A stretch of 37,853 bases of DNA, from the NCBI GenBank assembly GCA_964342745.1, contig CAYFFW010000012.1, forward strand, positions 1-37,853, read 5' to 3'. The DNA comes from AEGEAN-183 sp964342745 (GTDB taxonomy: Bacteria; Pseudomonadota; Gammaproteobacteria; Magnimaribacterales; Magnimaribacteraceae). A model generated the notes under the pieces. It did not search any database. It saw only the letters and a list, made by a program, of their open reading frames with translations, and had not been told where the DNA came from. Both the position numbers and the translations under genes were made by a program. Positions 25,240 through 33,223 of this stretch are shown here, piece after piece. Numbering within the stretch: the first letter of the stretch is position 1; each line of letters begins with the position of its first letter.

Positions 25240-25836
25240 TTATCTTCTCTTAGCCTTTCGCCACTCCCATGGAGGGGCAGGATGTCGTTTAGACCAAATG
25301 CCTTTTTTTAGTTTTTGAGCATCTTCTTGGTTTAGATATAAGGTCTTATCAATTACATAATAATCATACACCCATGCCATGCCCTCGGAGACCATCTTTC
25401 TATTAACGTCTACTCCATTGCTATAAAGTTTAGCAATGTATCTGCCATATTGGTCTTCACTAGAGATATGAGCATTAAACTCACCACCTACTAAGAGTTT
25501 CCTTAAGAAAACTTTGGACTGTCTTCCAAACGGTTGGTCTCTTTCTGGAGCATCGATCTCGGCTAACCTGATTTTGTAAGTCTTCTCGCCTAATAAACCG
25601 TAAACAGTATCTCCGTCTACAACTTTCTCAACTTGCAATCCTTTAATTACTAGAGGTTGTTGAAATTGGTCAGGGCTAGAACTAGAAGTGTAAGATTCAT
25701 CATTAAAGACAGGAAACATCTCACCCATCATTAAAGCCCCACCATAACCTTGACTCCAATGCTCAACTGTTGGCCTATAAGCAGAGCTTGCATCAAAACT
25801 TATTATTAGAATTAATAGTGGTAACAAACTCTTCAT
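25240..25836 (-). CDS. Staphylococcal-nuclease-like thermonuclease, exported
   Basis: A 198-residue protein with a signal peptide (MKSLLPLLILIISFDASSAY) and an SNase domain over about 68-180. Visible catalytic features are VVDGDTVYG, YKIRLAEIDAPERDQPFGRQSK (Arg and Glu of the active site, plus the DAPE motif), and DQYGRYIAKLY (second Arg). EGMAWVYDYY is the usual closing segment. It most likely cuts DNA or RNA in the periplasm or outside the cell, for nutrient recovery. About 50 residues between signal and nuclease domain are unlike anything I recognise. Confidence 0.9.
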   Translation of the reverse strand: MKSLLPLLILIISFDASSAYRPTVEHWSQGYGGALMMGEMFPVFNDESYTSSSSPDQFQQPLVIKGLQVEKVVDGDTVYGLLGEKTYKIRLAEIDAPERDQPFGRQSKVFLRKLLVGGEFNAHISSEDQYGRYIAKLYSNGVDVNRKMVSEGMAWVYDYYVIDKTLYLNQEDAQKLKKGIWSKRHPAPPWEWRKAKRR

Positions 25837-25865
25837 ATCATTCTGATTTCTCTTAATGCAATAGA

Positions 25866-26105
25866 CTAACAGATTAATTTCTTTTTTTCTTTGGCGTTTA
25901 ATTTTTTAATTTCCATTTCTCTAATCGTCGCTTCACTTCTAGATTTAAACTTTTTTTTATAAACAATCTTGAATGGACCTCTTCCTTTAGTGTATTTAGC
26001 ACCTTTTCCTTCTTCATGAGCAAGAAGTCTTTTATCAATATTATTAGTAATTCCCGTGTATAAAGAATCGTCAGAACACTTTAGGATATAAACAAACCAA
26101 TTCAA
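25866..26105 (-). CDS. GIY-YIG nuclease family protein
   Basis: A 79-residue single-domain GIY-YIG protein of the UPF0213/YhbQ type. WFVYILKCSDDSLYTGITNN holds the variant GIY-YIG pair (VYI ... YTG), followed by KRLLAHEEGKGAKYTKGRGP and a conserved glutamate in EATIREMEIKK. The C-terminus is very lysine-rich (NAKEKKKLIC). The role of this family is uncertain; some members degrade DNA in vitro. It starts 5 bases after the msrAB fusion stop, so it belongs to the same transcript. Confidence 0.9.
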   Translation of the reverse strand: MNWFVYILKCSDDSLYTGITNNIDKRLLAHEEGKGAKYTKGRGPFKIVYKKKFKSRSEATIREMEIKKLNAKEKKKLIC

Positions 26106-26110
26106 TGGAA

Positions 26111-27388
26111 TTACCCTGAATTGGCTGCAAGATAAGCTTCTCTTGTTTTAAAATCTAGAACTGTTGCGTTAATACAGTATCTAGGTTTTCCGTTCGGACC
26201 ATCAGGAAAAACATGACCTAAATGGATTCCTGAACTCTTTGATCTTATTTCTGTCCTAATCATTCCGTAGCTTCTATCTATATGTTCAGTTACGGTTCCC
26301 TTTACTGGTCTTGTAAAAGATAGCCAACCAGTACCAGAATTGAACCTATCCTTAGTGTCAAAAAGAGCCACGCCGCTTAACTTGTCTGTAAAAACACCGT
26401 CAGGGGTATTTTTAAAAATTTGATATTCTTTGCAATACCTAGCGTCTGTTCCTTGATTAAAAGCAACATTGAATGCTTCTGAGTTTCCCAATTTAAATAT
26501 GCCCAACAATTTATAGAAATTCTCTGGCTCCAAATAACCTCTTTTTCCATATATTTCACTTCCATCTTCAAGGAATAAAATTGTAGGAGTAGCCCAAGTT
26601 TCTGTTTTTATATTCAGTCCATTTAGCTGAGAGGAAGAACGATAAGTTAAGGGTATAGTGCCTTGGTAATCAGAAAGTACGTCAAGTTTAAATTTTTCAC
26701 AGTAAGCACATGATTCAGATTCAATGACTACAATCTGTTTTCCTTTTAGGAGAAGAGAATTATCAATTTTGTTCTTAATTTCACCACGGTTAAAAACCAC
26801 TCCTGTTGAATGATCTGGACAATATCCATTTGGGTTTTTTGCTAAATAATCTTGGTGGTATTCTTCTGCATAATGAAACTCTACTAAAGGTTTTATTCTC
26901 GTTTGAATCTTACCGTAACCTTTATCGTTCATAAGGAGTTGAAATTCTTTTAACAGCCTTTTAGCTATTTCTCTTTGCTCATCATTAATAGTCAGAATTA
27001 CTGAACGGTATTGGGTGCCAATATCATTACCTTGACGATTGAATTGTGTTGGGTCATGCCCTTCAAAGTAATCCATTATGATTTCTTCCACAGATACAAT
27101 ATTTCTATCGAAGACTACCAAGACTACTTCCGCGTGGTTATTCGGGTTAAATCTATTTTTAGGTTTTGTTATTTCTCTATAAGTCGGTTTAACACCCCTG
27201 CCATCAGCATAGCCTGATATAGCGCTAACCACTCCAGGTATAGACTCATAACGTTTTTCTTCTCCCCAAAAGCAACCTGATCCAAGGACGATACTTTCTA
27301 GTTGGCTGGTAGCCTGAATCTTCTCTTCATCTTCTGTAGATAATCCATAACTTAGAAATAAAGAAAAAATTAAGATTAAGCCTTTCAT
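26111..27388 (-). CDS. MsrA-thioredoxin-MsrB fusion, periplasmic methionine sulfoxide reductase
   Basis: A 425-residue exported protein (signal MKGLILIFSLFLSYGLS). Residues about 30-200 are MsrA, with catalytic C39 in SGCFWGEE and GTQYRSV; C190 may be the resolving cysteine. About 215-300 is a thioredoxin-like domain with CAYC (227-230) and a cis-Pro in WATPTILF. About 310-423 is MsrB, with HLGHVFPDGP and catalytic C405 in RYCINA (usually RYCINS). The usual MsrB zinc CxxC pairs are absent. The protein should repair both S- and R-methionine sulfoxides in the envelope, with its own reductant domain in the middle. In Neisseria PilB the order is Trx-MsrA-MsrB. It lies 2 bases after the redoxin-cytochrome gene. 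Confidence 0.92.
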   Translation of the reverse strand: MKGLILIFSLFLSYGLSTEDEEKIQATSQLESIVLGSGCFWGEEKRYESIPGVVSAISGYADGRGVKPTYREITKPKNRFNPNNHAEVVLVVFDRNIVSVEEIIMDYFEGHDPTQFNRQGNDIGTQYRSVILTINDEQREIAKRLLKEFQLLMNDKGYGKIQTRIKPLVEFHYAEEYHQDYLAKNPNGYCPDHSTGVVFNRGEIKNKIDNSLLLKGKQIVVIESESCAYCEKFKLDVLSDYQGTIPLTYRSSSQLNGLNIKTETWATPTILFLEDGSEIYGKRGYLEPENFYKLLGIFKLGNSEAFNVAFNQGTDARYCKEYQIFKNTPDGVFTDKLSGVALFDTKDRFNSGTGWLSFTRPVKGTVTEHIDRSYGMIRTEIRSKSSGIHLGHVFPDGPNGKPRYCINATVLDFKTREAYLAANSG

Positions 27389-27390
27389 AT

Positions 27391-29166
27391 TTAGTTTTTG
27401 GAAACTAGGTTTCTGTAATAAGGAACTTCCTCTGCCTTTAGAACCCTCATCATGTAAGCTCCAAATAACATCTCTTCAAAAGATTGATCACCCCAAGTTA
27501 CTTCTATAGTAGGATCAGGATTGGCTTTATTTTGAGGTGAATTATCCCACCACTGATGTTGAATTAATGTTGTTCCTGCTGGTATAAATTTTGGTTCTTG
27601 AAAATCGTAAGAAGTTTGCCAATTAAAATCATAATTGGGGACTGAAAGCAGAATTTCTGTTCTTCCATCAGGATAATAAGCGGTCACTACCATTTTTTTT
27701 CCCCGATAGTGAGCGTGGGGTAAAACACTGTAGAGAAGAGAATCATTTGAAACCACCCTGGAAACAGATTCTTTATGTTCTTTTGCACCTGCTGGAATAC
27801 GAATCTGAGGGTTTAACATAATCATTGAAAAAATTTCATGTTTTGGCTTTTCATCTGCTACCCATATGCCCATCTTTGTAGCATCCACTGTAGCTCTACC
27901 AACGGGTGTGTAGTGCATCTGAAATTCAAAAGTAGTATTTGCAGGAAGAAATGTACCTGAGTTATCTGGGAAAGGATTACTATTTATTCCAGGTGCATAT
28001 CCTCTCAAACCCCTACGTTCCCTAAATTTAAGCTTCCCTTTTCTTGGTCCACGTGTCTCTGTGGGACCAAAGCTGGTAATTACATGATGTAGAACCTGCC
28101 TGTCACCAGGAACAATCTCAGTTGCCTTAACCCATATATCCTTAGCTATGCTATTTTTAACATATTGATATTTATAATCTACAACACCAGTTGCTGGAAC
28201 ATCAGTAGACGGAATTTCAATAACATAATCAGGCGGTCCTAATTTTTCTTCATTGGCCCAAACAGACTTTGATAGCTTGACTTGTTTTAAAGGGTCTGGT
28301 CCATCTCCCCTGTTGGCACCCGCCTCAATCCAATGAACTACTGTTTTTACTTCCTCGGCATTGAGTGATCTATCATTACTATATTCTCCTATGAGTGGAT
28401 CAGCATGCCAGGGTGGCATCCTTTTGGTTCTAATAACCTCTCTCATCATCAAAGAAAAACCTTTAACCATTTTGTGATCTGACATTACCCAAGGTCCTAC
28501 ACCGCCTTCTCTATGACAAACCGTACAATTCTCTACTAGTATGGGCGCAACATCATCGGCATAAGAAATTAATTGTTTATTTGCTTTATTCGGAAAATTA
28601 ATTAGACATCCCAGTGATTCCGTTCTAGGTACAGATACAGATTTATTTTCCAGTAGATCGTTAATTGCATCTTTAAGAAAATGCTTTGAAGCTTTCTCTT
28701 TCTGATTTTCATAAGTCAATCTGTCATCAATGGCACCTATATAAGCCACTGACCAATTCTTTGGATTTACTACGAAGACTTCACCTGTACGACTTAACCC
28801 TAAGGACTCCCCTATTATTTGAGAGTCATCGACAAGTATTCTCAAGTCATAATTATATTCCTTGGCTTCTTCCCTTATTGTTAAGCGATCATCTTGAAGG
28901 TTTGAATTGATCATGAAAAATTCAACTTCCTGGTCTTTGTAAATATCCCTAAGTTCTTGAAAACGAGTAGCAGCATGCCTGACTATGGGACAGCCATTTC
29001 CTTGAACTAAAAAAATTAAAGCTTTTTGATCGTTGTAGTAAAAAAGTTCGTGAGAACCTCCTCTTTGATCTAGTAATCTAAAATTCTCTACCTTGTCACC
29101 AGGCTCCATGGAAAAAACAACAATAGAAAGACTTAACAGAATTGTAGTTATAGTTATTTTTTTCAT
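27391..29166 (-). CDS. Redoxin - cytochrome c - copper monooxygenase-like fusion, periplasmic
   Basis: A 591-residue protein with a signal peptide (MKKITITTILLSLSIVVFS). Residues about 20-195 are a redoxin with QGNGCPIVRHA as active site and VSVPRTESLGCLIN at the end. About 205-290 is a single-heme cytochrome c segment, ENCTVCHREGG, with a later MPPWHAD stretch whose Met or His could be the other heme ligand. About 310-585 resembles the two-domain type II copper, ascorbate-dependent monooxygenase fold: QVLHHVITSF, EFQMHYTPVG and LPHAHYRGKKM supply His pairs and HxH that could bind copper. The reaction is unknown; these parts suggest O2 or peroxide chemistry in the periplasm. It lies upstream of the msrAB fusion and downstream of the coiled-coil pair. 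Confidence 0.82.
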   Translation of the reverse strand: MKKITITTILLSLSIVVFSMEPGDKVENFRLLDQRGGSHELFYYNDQKALIFLVQGNGCPIVRHAATRFQELRDIYKDQEVEFFMINSNLQDDRLTIREEAKEYNYDLRILVDDSQIIGESLGLSRTGEVFVVNPKNWSVAYIGAIDDRLTYENQKEKASKHFLKDAINDLLENKSVSVPRTESLGCLINFPNKANKQLISYADDVAPILVENCTVCHREGGVGPWVMSDHKMVKGFSLMMREVIRTKRMPPWHADPLIGEYSNDRSLNAEEVKTVVHWIEAGANRGDGPDPLKQVKLSKSVWANEEKLGPPDYVIEIPSTDVPATGVVDYKYQYVKNSIAKDIWVKATEIVPGDRQVLHHVITSFGPTETRGPRKGKLKFRERRGLRGYAPGINSNPFPDNSGTFLPANTTFEFQMHYTPVGRATVDATKMGIWVADEKPKHEIFSMIMLNPQIRIPAGAKEHKESVSRVVSNDSLLYSVLPHAHYRGKKMVVTAYYPDGRTEILLSVPNYDFNWQTSYDFQEPKFIPAGTTLIQHQWWDNSPQNKANPDPTIEVTWGDQSFEEMLFGAYMMRVLKAEEVPYYRNLVSKN

Positions 29167-29191
29167 CTCTATCTTCCTCGCCTTATGAACA

Positions 29192-29941
29192 TTAATCTCT
29201 ATTCGGAACTATATCATCTATGAAAGGGTATTTTTTTCTTAAGTCCGAGACCTGTTTCTTCTCTAAATCTATCTGTTTATTCTGTTTCTCAATTGCTTTT
29301 TTAAGGTTGTCTTGATTCTTTTGTGATCTCTCTATCCTCTCTCTTATCCTTTCTACTTGATTTTCATTATCTATTATTATTTGTTCTGAAATTTCTATGT
29401 GGTTATTTAGTCCTTCTATTGCTTTGGTCCACTTGTTATGGACTTCTCTTTCTCTCTTTTCTTTTTGCTTTTCTACATCTTCTTTTTGCTTCTCTAAAGC
29501 TGTTTCTTTTTCTAAAACATCTACCCTTTTTTTGTGTTCATTATCTCTATAAGAAAAATAAGCATAAAGACCTAATAAAACTAAAAATAAAGCAATTACC
29601 CATCTTATTATCTTTTTTTCAAATGCGGCTTGTGCTGCAGATTCTGCACGAGCTACTAATCGTTCTTCTTCAAGCTTAGCTTTATAGTCATCTCTTACTT
29701 TCTTTGGTGGATCTATCCACTCTGATTTGATTGCTTCTCTCTTAGCTTGAACTCTTTCTTTATCTTTATTGGCACTTTCTTCTGGGGCATCAGAAGACTC
29801 TTCAAAACTTATCTCATTTTTGCTCTCATTTAAAGAAACTGAATCTTCTTCTGAAGAACTATCAGAGCACGAAATGACAGTAAAATTTAAGCCTATAAAT
29901 AATAACGCTAAACAAAAATAATTTAAAAGACCCCTTATCAT
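29192..29941 (-). CDS. Putative lipoprotein with internal membrane helix and long coiled coil
   Basis: A 249-residue protein of unknown family. The N-terminus is a lipoprotein-type signal ending TVISC, making C25 the likely lipid site. An acidic, low-complexity stretch follows (SDSSSEEDS ... EESSDAPEE). A second hydrophobic helix lies at about 111-130, ending in positive residues, and then a charged heptad-rich coiled coil runs from about 133 to 240 (EKQKEDVEKQKEKREREV). The positive-inside rule would put the coiled coil in the cytoplasm and the N-terminal part outside. It begins 2 bases after the stop of the next coiled-coil gene, so the two products probably work together. Confidence 0.65.
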   Translation of the reverse strand: MIRGLLNYFCLALLFIGLNFTVISCSDSSSEEDSVSLNESKNEISFEESSDAPEESANKDKERVQAKREAIKSEWIDPPKKVRDDYKAKLEEERLVARAESAAQAAFEKKIIRWVIALFLVLLGLYAYFSYRDNEHKKRVDVLEKETALEKQKEDVEKQKEKREREVHNKWTKAIEGLNNHIEISEQIIIDNENQVERIRERIERSQKNQDNLKKAIEKQNKQIDLEKKQVSDLRKKYPFIDDIVPNRD

Positions 29942-29943
29942 CT

Positions 29944-30789
29944 CTATGAAGTTCCTCTTTTGTCTTCAGAAAGCGGTCCTTGCAATTGTAAATCAGAGAT
30001 CTGTTTTTTAGCCCTCTCAATATCTCTTTCGGTCTTGGGAATATTTCTCTCTAAATCAGATAATTGTTGTTTTAATTTTTTTTCTGACTTCTCTTCTTTT
30101 AAAAGATCTCTTGTTTTTTGCTCAATTATGTATTCTTCTGTAACTTCTAGTATTTGATAAATCTGTTGAATATCTTGAACTTCTTGATTAGATAATTCAG
30201 AAGCCACTTCTTCTACTGAATCCTCTATTTTTTTGAAAGCAGAATCGATGTACTCTTTGTCTTCAAAAGAATCTGAAATACCAGTGGAAACAAGATTATC
30301 TTTTAATAAAATATTAAGGGAGGAAATTAGAAAAAATTTTTCGACAGGGTGTTTATTGGATTCTAAAAAATCTTTACTTTTCTTTTTTGATTGAAAAAGA
30401 ATATCTCTCATGTGACTGGTTCTTTCTTTTACTAACCTTTTTATTTCTCTCTTTTCCCTGGCCAAACTGTCATTTGCCATATTCCTTCGGTACTCAGCTT
30501 CCTTCCATAAATTTGCCTGTCTCTCTTCTTTGAGTTGATCGTACTGAACTCCTAAAGATTCTCTCGATAGATCTACAAGCTCCATTTGTGCTTGTGCAGA
30601 AGCCCTAGAAGAATCAGCTATATCTACGCTTATGCGATTAGCTTCCTCATGATGTCTTTCAATTTTTTCTTGAATCTTATTTTGCTTTCCAATGCCTTCA
30701 GCTATTTTTTTTGATTGTTTAGCCGCATAAGCACCAGCTGCTGCTTGTGCCATTTGACCTCCCCTTGTAGGAGGGTTACTACTTGCCAT
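29944..30789 (-). CDS. Cytoplasmic coiled-coil protein, unknown
   Basis: A 281-residue hydrophilic protein without a signal peptide or membrane helix. The N-terminus is small-residue-rich and glycine-containing (MASSNPPTRGGQMAQAAAGA). Charged helical segments follow at about 30-135, an uncharged middle (HPVEKFFLISSLNILLKD) suggests a small globular part, and another coiled coil runs at about 220-268. I do not recognise the family. It is the first gene of the tight run that continues into the lipoprotein with a coiled coil, the redoxin-cytochrome fusion and the msrAB fusion. Partnership with the coiled-coil lipoprotein is my inference from the 2-base gap and shared helix type. Confidence 0.62.
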   Translation of the reverse strand: MASSNPPTRGGQMAQAAAGAYAAKQSKKIAEGIGKQNKIQEKIERHHEEANRISVDIADSSRASAQAQMELVDLSRESLGVQYDQLKEERQANLWKEAEYRRNMANDSLAREKREIKRLVKERTSHMRDILFQSKKKSKDFLESNKHPVEKFFLISSLNILLKDNLVSTGISDSFEDKEYIDSAFKKIEDSVEEVASELSNQEVQDIQQIYQILEVTEEYIIEQKTRDLLKEEKSEKKLKQQLSDLERNIPKTERDIERAKKQISDLQLQGPLSEDKRGTS

Positions 30790-30844
30790 CTTGATTATTA
30801 CTGCTTGTACCTTTTTAAAGTCTATTAGAAGCTTTTCTTCAGGT

Positions 30845-31822
30845 CTACTCCCAACTTAAAGAAATTACTTCTCCTGGTTTAGGGGTTTTAAAAAATTCAT
30901 TTGCTAAACCTAGTTTCTTCAATTCATTAGTGATAAGTCTAGGCGGCTCGAGAATATCCTCATCCGTAAGAATAAAGGTTCCCCAATGCATTCCAACTGA
31001 TCTTTTAGCTTCTAGATCAAGTGAGATTTGTATAGATTCAGAAGGCTTTACATGGTGATAGCTCATAAACCATCTAGGCTCATAGCCTCCAATGGGTATC
31101 ATGGCAAAATCTGGAGATCCAAGTCTATTCTTGGTTTCTTTAAAGTCAGATGAATAACCTGTATCCCCAGCATGATAAATTGAGAGATCTGATTTAATAA
31201 ACCATCCTCCCCACAAGCTTTTATTCCTATCTCTCAAACCTCTAGCGGACCAATGTTGAACTGGTGTAAAGGTAAAGGAAGTTTTCTTGATTTTAATATT
31301 TTCCCACCAAAGAAATTCTTCAACATTTTGTATGCCAGATCTTGATAAAAGCTTTTTATCTCCCTTAGGTATTAGAAAAATTGCTTTAGGGTTTTGTTTA
31401 GATAAGGCCTTTAAACTCTTTATGTCTAAATGATCATAATGGTTATGACTTACAGTAACCACATCTATTGGTGGTAACTCTTTTAAAGAGATGGCTGGGG
31501 AGATTAAACGCTTCGGTCCAGCAATTCGAACTGGTGAAGCTCTCTTAGAAAAAACTGGATCAGTTAGTATCGTTAAATCACCATTATTTATTAGATAAGT
31601 TGAATGACCAACCCAAACCGCATAGTCTTTAGAATCCTCAGATAGTTTATTCCACTGATCCGAGGTTTTAATCTGAGTTCTTTCTGGATTTTTTCTGCTG
31701 AATCTCCAGTTTAAAAACTCTCCGAATGACCTTTCACTAGTTGTGGCTTTATTTGTGTTCTCAAAAGTTTCTTCAGGCATAACAAAATTAGAAGCTAGCA
31801 AAAAAAATAAAATTAATTTCAC
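30845..31822 (-). CDS. Metallo-beta-lactamase-fold hydrolase, NAPE-PLD/UlaG-like
   Basis: A 325-residue protein with a short N-terminal hydrophobic signal. VWVGHSTYLI and DPVFSKRASP lead into the metal motif SHNHYDHLD (H126, H128, D130, H131), with later HAGDTGYS and HWGTFIL supplying the other ligands. The sequence fits the branch containing N-acyl-phosphatidylethanolamine phospholipase D-like and UlaG-like hydrolases. It may cleave a lipid or lactone ester in the envelope; the substrate is unknown. It lies 20 bases after the beta-lactamase-family gene and 55 bases before the coiled-coil pair. Confidence 0.9.
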   Translation of the reverse strand: MKLILFFLLASNFVMPEETFENTNKATTSERSFGEFLNWRFSRKNPERTQIKTSDQWNKLSEDSKDYAVWVGHSTYLINNGDLTILTDPVFSKRASPVRIAGPKRLISPAISLKELPPIDVVTVSHNHYDHLDIKSLKALSKQNPKAIFLIPKGDKKLLSRSGIQNVEEFLWWENIKIKKTSFTFTPVQHWSARGLRDRNKSLWGGWFIKSDLSIYHAGDTGYSSDFKETKNRLGSPDFAMIPIGGYEPRWFMSYHHVKPSESIQISLDLEAKRSVGMHWGTFILTDEDILEPPRLITNELKKLGLANEFFKTPKPGEVISLSWE

Positions 31823-31842
31823 TTAAATAATTTAAATTATCA

Positions 31843-33102
31843 TTAATTTTTAATACTACCTATTAAAGACTGATAGGTTAAAACTTGAAAGTCTCTTCTG
31901 ATATTAATATGAGTGTAGGGCCTAACTTGGGTCATCATTAAACCAACTAAATCATGCTTAGGATCAATCCAAGAAATGGTGCAGTAAGCTCCACCCCAAT
32001 AAGCGGAACCTTCAGATAGAGGACTTGCAGATTTACCTCGATCTACAATCACTCCATATCCTAGACCAAATCCTGTACCTGGACCAGATAACCATATAGG
32101 TAAATCTCCAGTATGGTTTTCTAAGATTAAAGAAACAGTATTGGGTGCCAAAATTCTTACGCCGTGCAGTTCACCCCCATTCAGTATCATTTGTTGGAAT
32201 CTTAAATAATCTCTTGCTGTGGAAACTAAACCACCAGATCCACTAAATAAATCCCTTGAAGAAGTTATCCATCTACTCTTCTCTGTTCCCGGATCCTGTA
32301 AAACAATTTTTTTATCTTTTCCTGGTGTGTATTGAGCTGTCAGCCTGCCTTCCTTAGTATCATCTAAGTAGAAGTGCGTGTCTTTCATATCTAACGGATC
32401 AAACAACCTCTCTTTCAGAAATACATCTAGTGACTTACCTGAAATGATTTCAACAAGATGTCCTACAACATTAGTTGCATTAGAATATTGCCATTCTTCT
32501 CCAGGATGATAATTAAGAGGTAATTGTGCCAATCTATCAATTTGTTCAGAGTTGCTCTTAGGCCTTGGTTCATACATGGCCTTTCTGTAGGCCTCCCTAT
32601 TACCTATATAACTATTTGCTAACCCAGCAGTGTGAGTAAGCATATCTCTTATTGTGATTGCTCTTTTAGGCTCAACTAATTCACCAGTCTTACCACTGAC
32701 ATCTGATGTCGTACTAACTTTCACTTTTGAAAAAGATGGGATAAATCTTGATACAGGATCATTTAGTTGAAAGCGACCTTCCTCCCAAAGGATCATTAGT
32801 GCTATTGAAGCTATAGGTTTTGTCATGGAAGCAATTCTAAAGATAGCATCCTTTTCTAAAACCTTTTCTTTTTCAACATCCATAAATCCTTGAGTATTAA
32901 AATAAACTATTTTTCCTTCGTGCATAATTGCAGTTAAAACCCCCGGTGTAAGTTTTGCATCAATGTATTTCTGCATAACTGGTGAAATTCTTTCCAAGCG
33001 CTCTTTTGAAAAGCCAGCTCTTTCAGGGTCTATATACTTAAATTCTTCTGCTATTACTCCACCAGTAAGTAGAAGGAAGAATAACGTTGTGTAGAAGTTC
33101 AT
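31843..33102 (-). CDS. Serine hydrolase, beta-lactamase/class C family
   Basis: A 419-residue exported protein with a signal peptide ending GGVIAEE. The active-site motif is S92-M-T-K95 in RIASMTKPIAS, and the second motif is Y206-S-N208 in WQYSNATN. MLTHTAGLANSY and SGSGGLVSTARDYLRF are typical of the esterase/DD-peptidase-like branch rather than true cephalosporinases. It is likely an esterase or D-peptidase acting in the periplasm. It opens the minus-strand run that continues into the MBL-fold gene. Upstream are 77 bases and then the terminator hairpin of the previous operon. Confidence 0.9.
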   Translation of the reverse strand: MNFYTTLFFLLLTGGVIAEEFKYIDPERAGFSKERLERISPVMQKYIDAKLTPGVLTAIMHEGKIVYFNTQGFMDVEKEKVLEKDAIFRIASMTKPIASIALMILWEEGRFQLNDPVSRFIPSFSKVKVSTTSDVSGKTGELVEPKRAITIRDMLTHTAGLANSYIGNREAYRKAMYEPRPKSNSEQIDRLAQLPLNYHPGEEWQYSNATNVVGHLVEIISGKSLDVFLKERLFDPLDMKDTHFYLDDTKEGRLTAQYTPGKDKKIVLQDPGTEKSRWITSSRDLFSGSGGLVSTARDYLRFQQMILNGGELHGVRILAPNTVSLILENHTGDLPIWLSGPGTGFGLGYGVIVDRGKSASPLSEGSAYWGGAYCTISWIDPKHDLVGLMMTQVRPYTHINIRRDFQVLTYQSLIGSIKN

Positions 33103-33179
33103 TATCTTATATACATTTCATAAGCTGTTATCGCCCTTTGGGATGAAAGATAAACACTCTAAGGCCTGATGAAAAACTT

Positions 33180-33219
33180 AGACTTGAAGTTGATCTGAAT
33201 TTACACCAACTTCAAGTCT
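33180..33219 (-). terminator. Rho-independent terminator of the BCCT-DMGDH-GcvT operon
   Basis: A perfect 13-base-pair stem, AGACTTGAAGTTG at 33180-33192 and its complement at 33207-33219, encloses a 14-base loop. On the minus strand it starts 4 bases after the GcvT-like stop codon and is followed by AAGTTTTTC. On the plus strand it is followed by TTTTC, so it could stop transcription both ways. Confidence 0.88.
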
Positions 33220-33223
33220 TTTT

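Noticed and set aside
29323..29679. A 118-residue plus-strand frame rich in leucine and phenylalanine
   Set aside because: It is the mirror of the lysine/glutamate-rich coiled coil on the minus strand; such repeats always give hydrophobic antisense frames.
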